Origin: Sphingomonas sp. G-3-2-10
Lineage (GTDB): Bacteria; Pseudomonadota; Alphaproteobacteria; Sphingomonadales; Sphingomonadaceae
Direction: 5' to 3'
DNA: 64,000 nucleotides
NCBI RefSeq assembly: GCF_012927115.1
Contig: NZ_JABBFY010000002.1
Span: forward strand, 124,001-188,000
Shown: in pieces, positions 63,052 to 64,000 of the stretch
How positions within the stretch are numbered: the stretch's first letter is position 1
Layout of the letters: each line of letters opens with the position of its first letter
Made by a program: the position numbers and the translations under genes
Notes under the pieces: model-generated
Seen by the model: only the letters and a program-made list of their open reading frames with translations
What the model was told of the DNA's origin: nothing
The model's database searches: none

Positions 63052-63828
63052 TTACCGCTTCAACGCCCCTAGCGCCCGCTCCCGCAGCCGCTCGATCGCG
63101 GCATCGTGGATGCCCGGCACCGCCGCGACTACGCCGAAGGCTTCGCCATCCGGAGAGTTGAAGCTGACCGGCGCGCCCAGTGCATTCGTGACTTTCGCGC
63201 CGCTTTCGCGGGCGATCAGCACGGCAGCCGCGATGTCCCATTCGTTGCCCCAGCGCAGCGAGGCGACCAGATCGGCTTCGCCCGCCGCGACCATCGCGAT
63301 GCGCAGGGCGATCGAATTGGGTTTGAAAACGGCGACGAGATCAGCGTCAACTTTGGGCAATTGATCTGCAGGGACGCGCGCGCCAGCCAGAACATTGCGC
63401 CGCGCGGCGTGGATGCGCTTGCGGTTGCGCGAGGCGCCCATCGCCATTTCGGCGAACCAATGCTCGTTACGCGCGGGGGCATCGAGCACACCGATCACCG
63501 GGCGGCCATCCTCGACCAGCGCCACCGACACCGCCCAGCCGGGGCGTCCGCGGATATAGTCGCGGGTGCCGTCGATCGGATCGACCACCCAGACGCGATC
63601 GGCCTCGAGCCGGTCGCGATTGTCGGCGGTCTCCTCCGACAGCCAGCCGGCATCGGGGATCAGCGCCTCGAGCCGCTGGCGGAGAAAGGCGTCGACTTCG
63701 AGATCGACTTCGCACACCGGGCTGCCGGGCACCTTCTCCCAGCGCCTGAAATCCGTCCGCCAGCGATCCATCGCCAGCTTTCCGGCTTCGGCGGCGATCG
63801 CCGCGACGGCTGCGCCCAGTTCAGTCAC
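63052..63828 (-). CDS. Inositol monophosphatase family phosphatase (CysQ-like)
   Basis: A 258-residue Mg-dependent phosphatase. The metal-binding motif VVDPIDGTRDYIRG is typical, preceded by WLSEET (Glu ligand) and followed by GNEWDIAAAVLIARES near the C terminus. Relatives act on inositol phosphates or 3'-phosphoadenosine 5'-phosphate. The start is a GTG at 63828 that overlaps the stop of the upstream pmbA gene (8 bp), so it is translated from the same message. Confidence 0.88.
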   Translation of the reverse strand: MTELGAAVAAIAAEAGKLAMDRWRTDFRRWEKVPGSPVCEVDLEVDAFLRQRLEALIPDAGWLSEETADNRDRLEADRVWVVDPIDGTRDYIRGRPGWAVSVALVEDGRPVIGVLDAPARNEHWFAEMAMGASRNRKRIHAARRNVLAGARVPADQLPKVDADLVAVFKPNSIALRIAMVAAGEADLVASLRWGNEWDIAAAVLIARESGAKVTNALGAPVSFNSPDGEAFGVVAAVPGIHDAAIERLRERALGALKR

Positions 63829-64000
63829 CCGCGATGGTCATCCCGTCGATGCGCAGGGTCGGGGCATTGATCCCGTAGCGGAATTCAAGGTCGCTTGCGG
63901 GGATCGCGGCGAGGAACATGTCGATCAGGTTCCCCGCGATAGTAATCTCCGAGACCGGACCGGCGATCTGGCCCTTGTCGATCAGAAAGCCCGCCGCGCC
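63821..64000 (-). CDS. pmbA: TldD/PmbA family protein, C-terminal end (partial)
   Basis: The last 59 codons and stop of a gene that enters from the right edge. The translation contains GFLIDKGQIAGPVSEITIAG, a NLIDMF segment and the C-terminal INAPTLRIDGMTIAG, which are characteristic of the PmbA/TldD metalloprotease family. The stop at 63821 lies inside the start region of the phosphatase gene. Only the C-terminal beta-rich part is present. Confidence 0.8.
   Translation of the reverse strand, partial: GAAGFLIDKGQIAGPVSEITIAGNLIDMFLAAIPASDLEFRYGINAPTLRIDGMTIAGD

Overview
The window is GC-rich DNA with densely packed genes and many 1-4 bp stop/start overlaps. The protein set (TonB-dependent receptor, UrcA and DUF3617 secreted proteins, ScfR next to isocitrate lyase, LytS/LytTR pair, GH5 cellulases) points to a sphingomonad-type alphaproteobacterium, probably Sphingomonas or a close relative. 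This is inferred from gene content. I saw no rRNA, tRNA, CRISPR array, intact insertion sequence or prophage. About 75 protein genes are called; the first and last (metH, pmbA) run off the ends. Layout. 1-2.8 kb: SAM-cycle cluster on the minus strand (ArsR-methyltransferase fusion, metF, start of metH) with a perfect palindrome upstream of the regulator. 2.8-8.5 kb: small lipoproteins, aldo/keto reductase, a GFA protein divergent from a WYL regulator across a long inverted repeat, VOC and NTF2-like proteins. 7.1-10.2 kb: glyoxylate shunt (ScfR-type regulator divergent from aceA, then a 52-codon gene). 10.3-22.6 kb: GPH-type sugar transporter, acyl-CoA dehydrogenase, SDR, BlaI/M56 pair with a 34-bp palindrome, maeB, mutS, glsA. 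23-26.8 kb: two hemerythrin-like genes, each with a candidate general-stress (EcfG-type) promoter, and between them an intergenic unit with a very strong Shine-Dalgarno, an 18-codon ORF, several stems and an intrinsic terminator. 26.9-32.3 kb: tandem GH5 cellulases behind a LacI-like operator, an acetylpolyamine-amidohydrolase-like enzyme, uvrB. 32.4-36.2 kb: cluster of DUF3617-type lipoproteins and other exported proteins. 36.3-42.6 kb: metallo-beta-lactamase-fold hydrolase, ligA, a TonB-dependent receptor with a clear terminator. 42.8-47.8 kb: HD protein, LytS/LytTR two-component pair, three tandem four-cysteine secreted paralogues, a PEP-mutase/ICL-like enzyme. 47.8-53.2 kb: broken DUF559 gene between hairpin repeats, DUF3297, a cNMP-thioredoxin-reductase-like fusion lacking CxxC, EVE protein, rhamnogalacturonan-acetylesterase-like protein. 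53.3-56.4 kb: typA and an AT-richer island with an unrecognised membrane protein. 56.5-64 kb: FMN reductase, AraC regulator, TelA operon with two matching operator-like motifs, Rrf2 regulator divergent from a methyltransferase, inositol-monophosphatase-family protein, and the end of pmbA. How the genes work together: the window is a patchwork of core metabolism (methionine/SAM, glyoxylate shunt, malic enzyme, glutaminase), DNA repair/replication (mutS, uvrB, ligA), polysaccharide use (two GH5, an acetylesterase, a sugar symporter, a TonB receptor) and many small regulator-target pairs. Several regulators sit directly beside strong dyad operators, so the DNA suggests local autoregulated circuits. 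The most unusual items are the 23.7-24.0 kb RNA-like unit, the four-cysteine family at 45.6-46.9 kb, and the shared operator plus leader hairpin ahead of telA.
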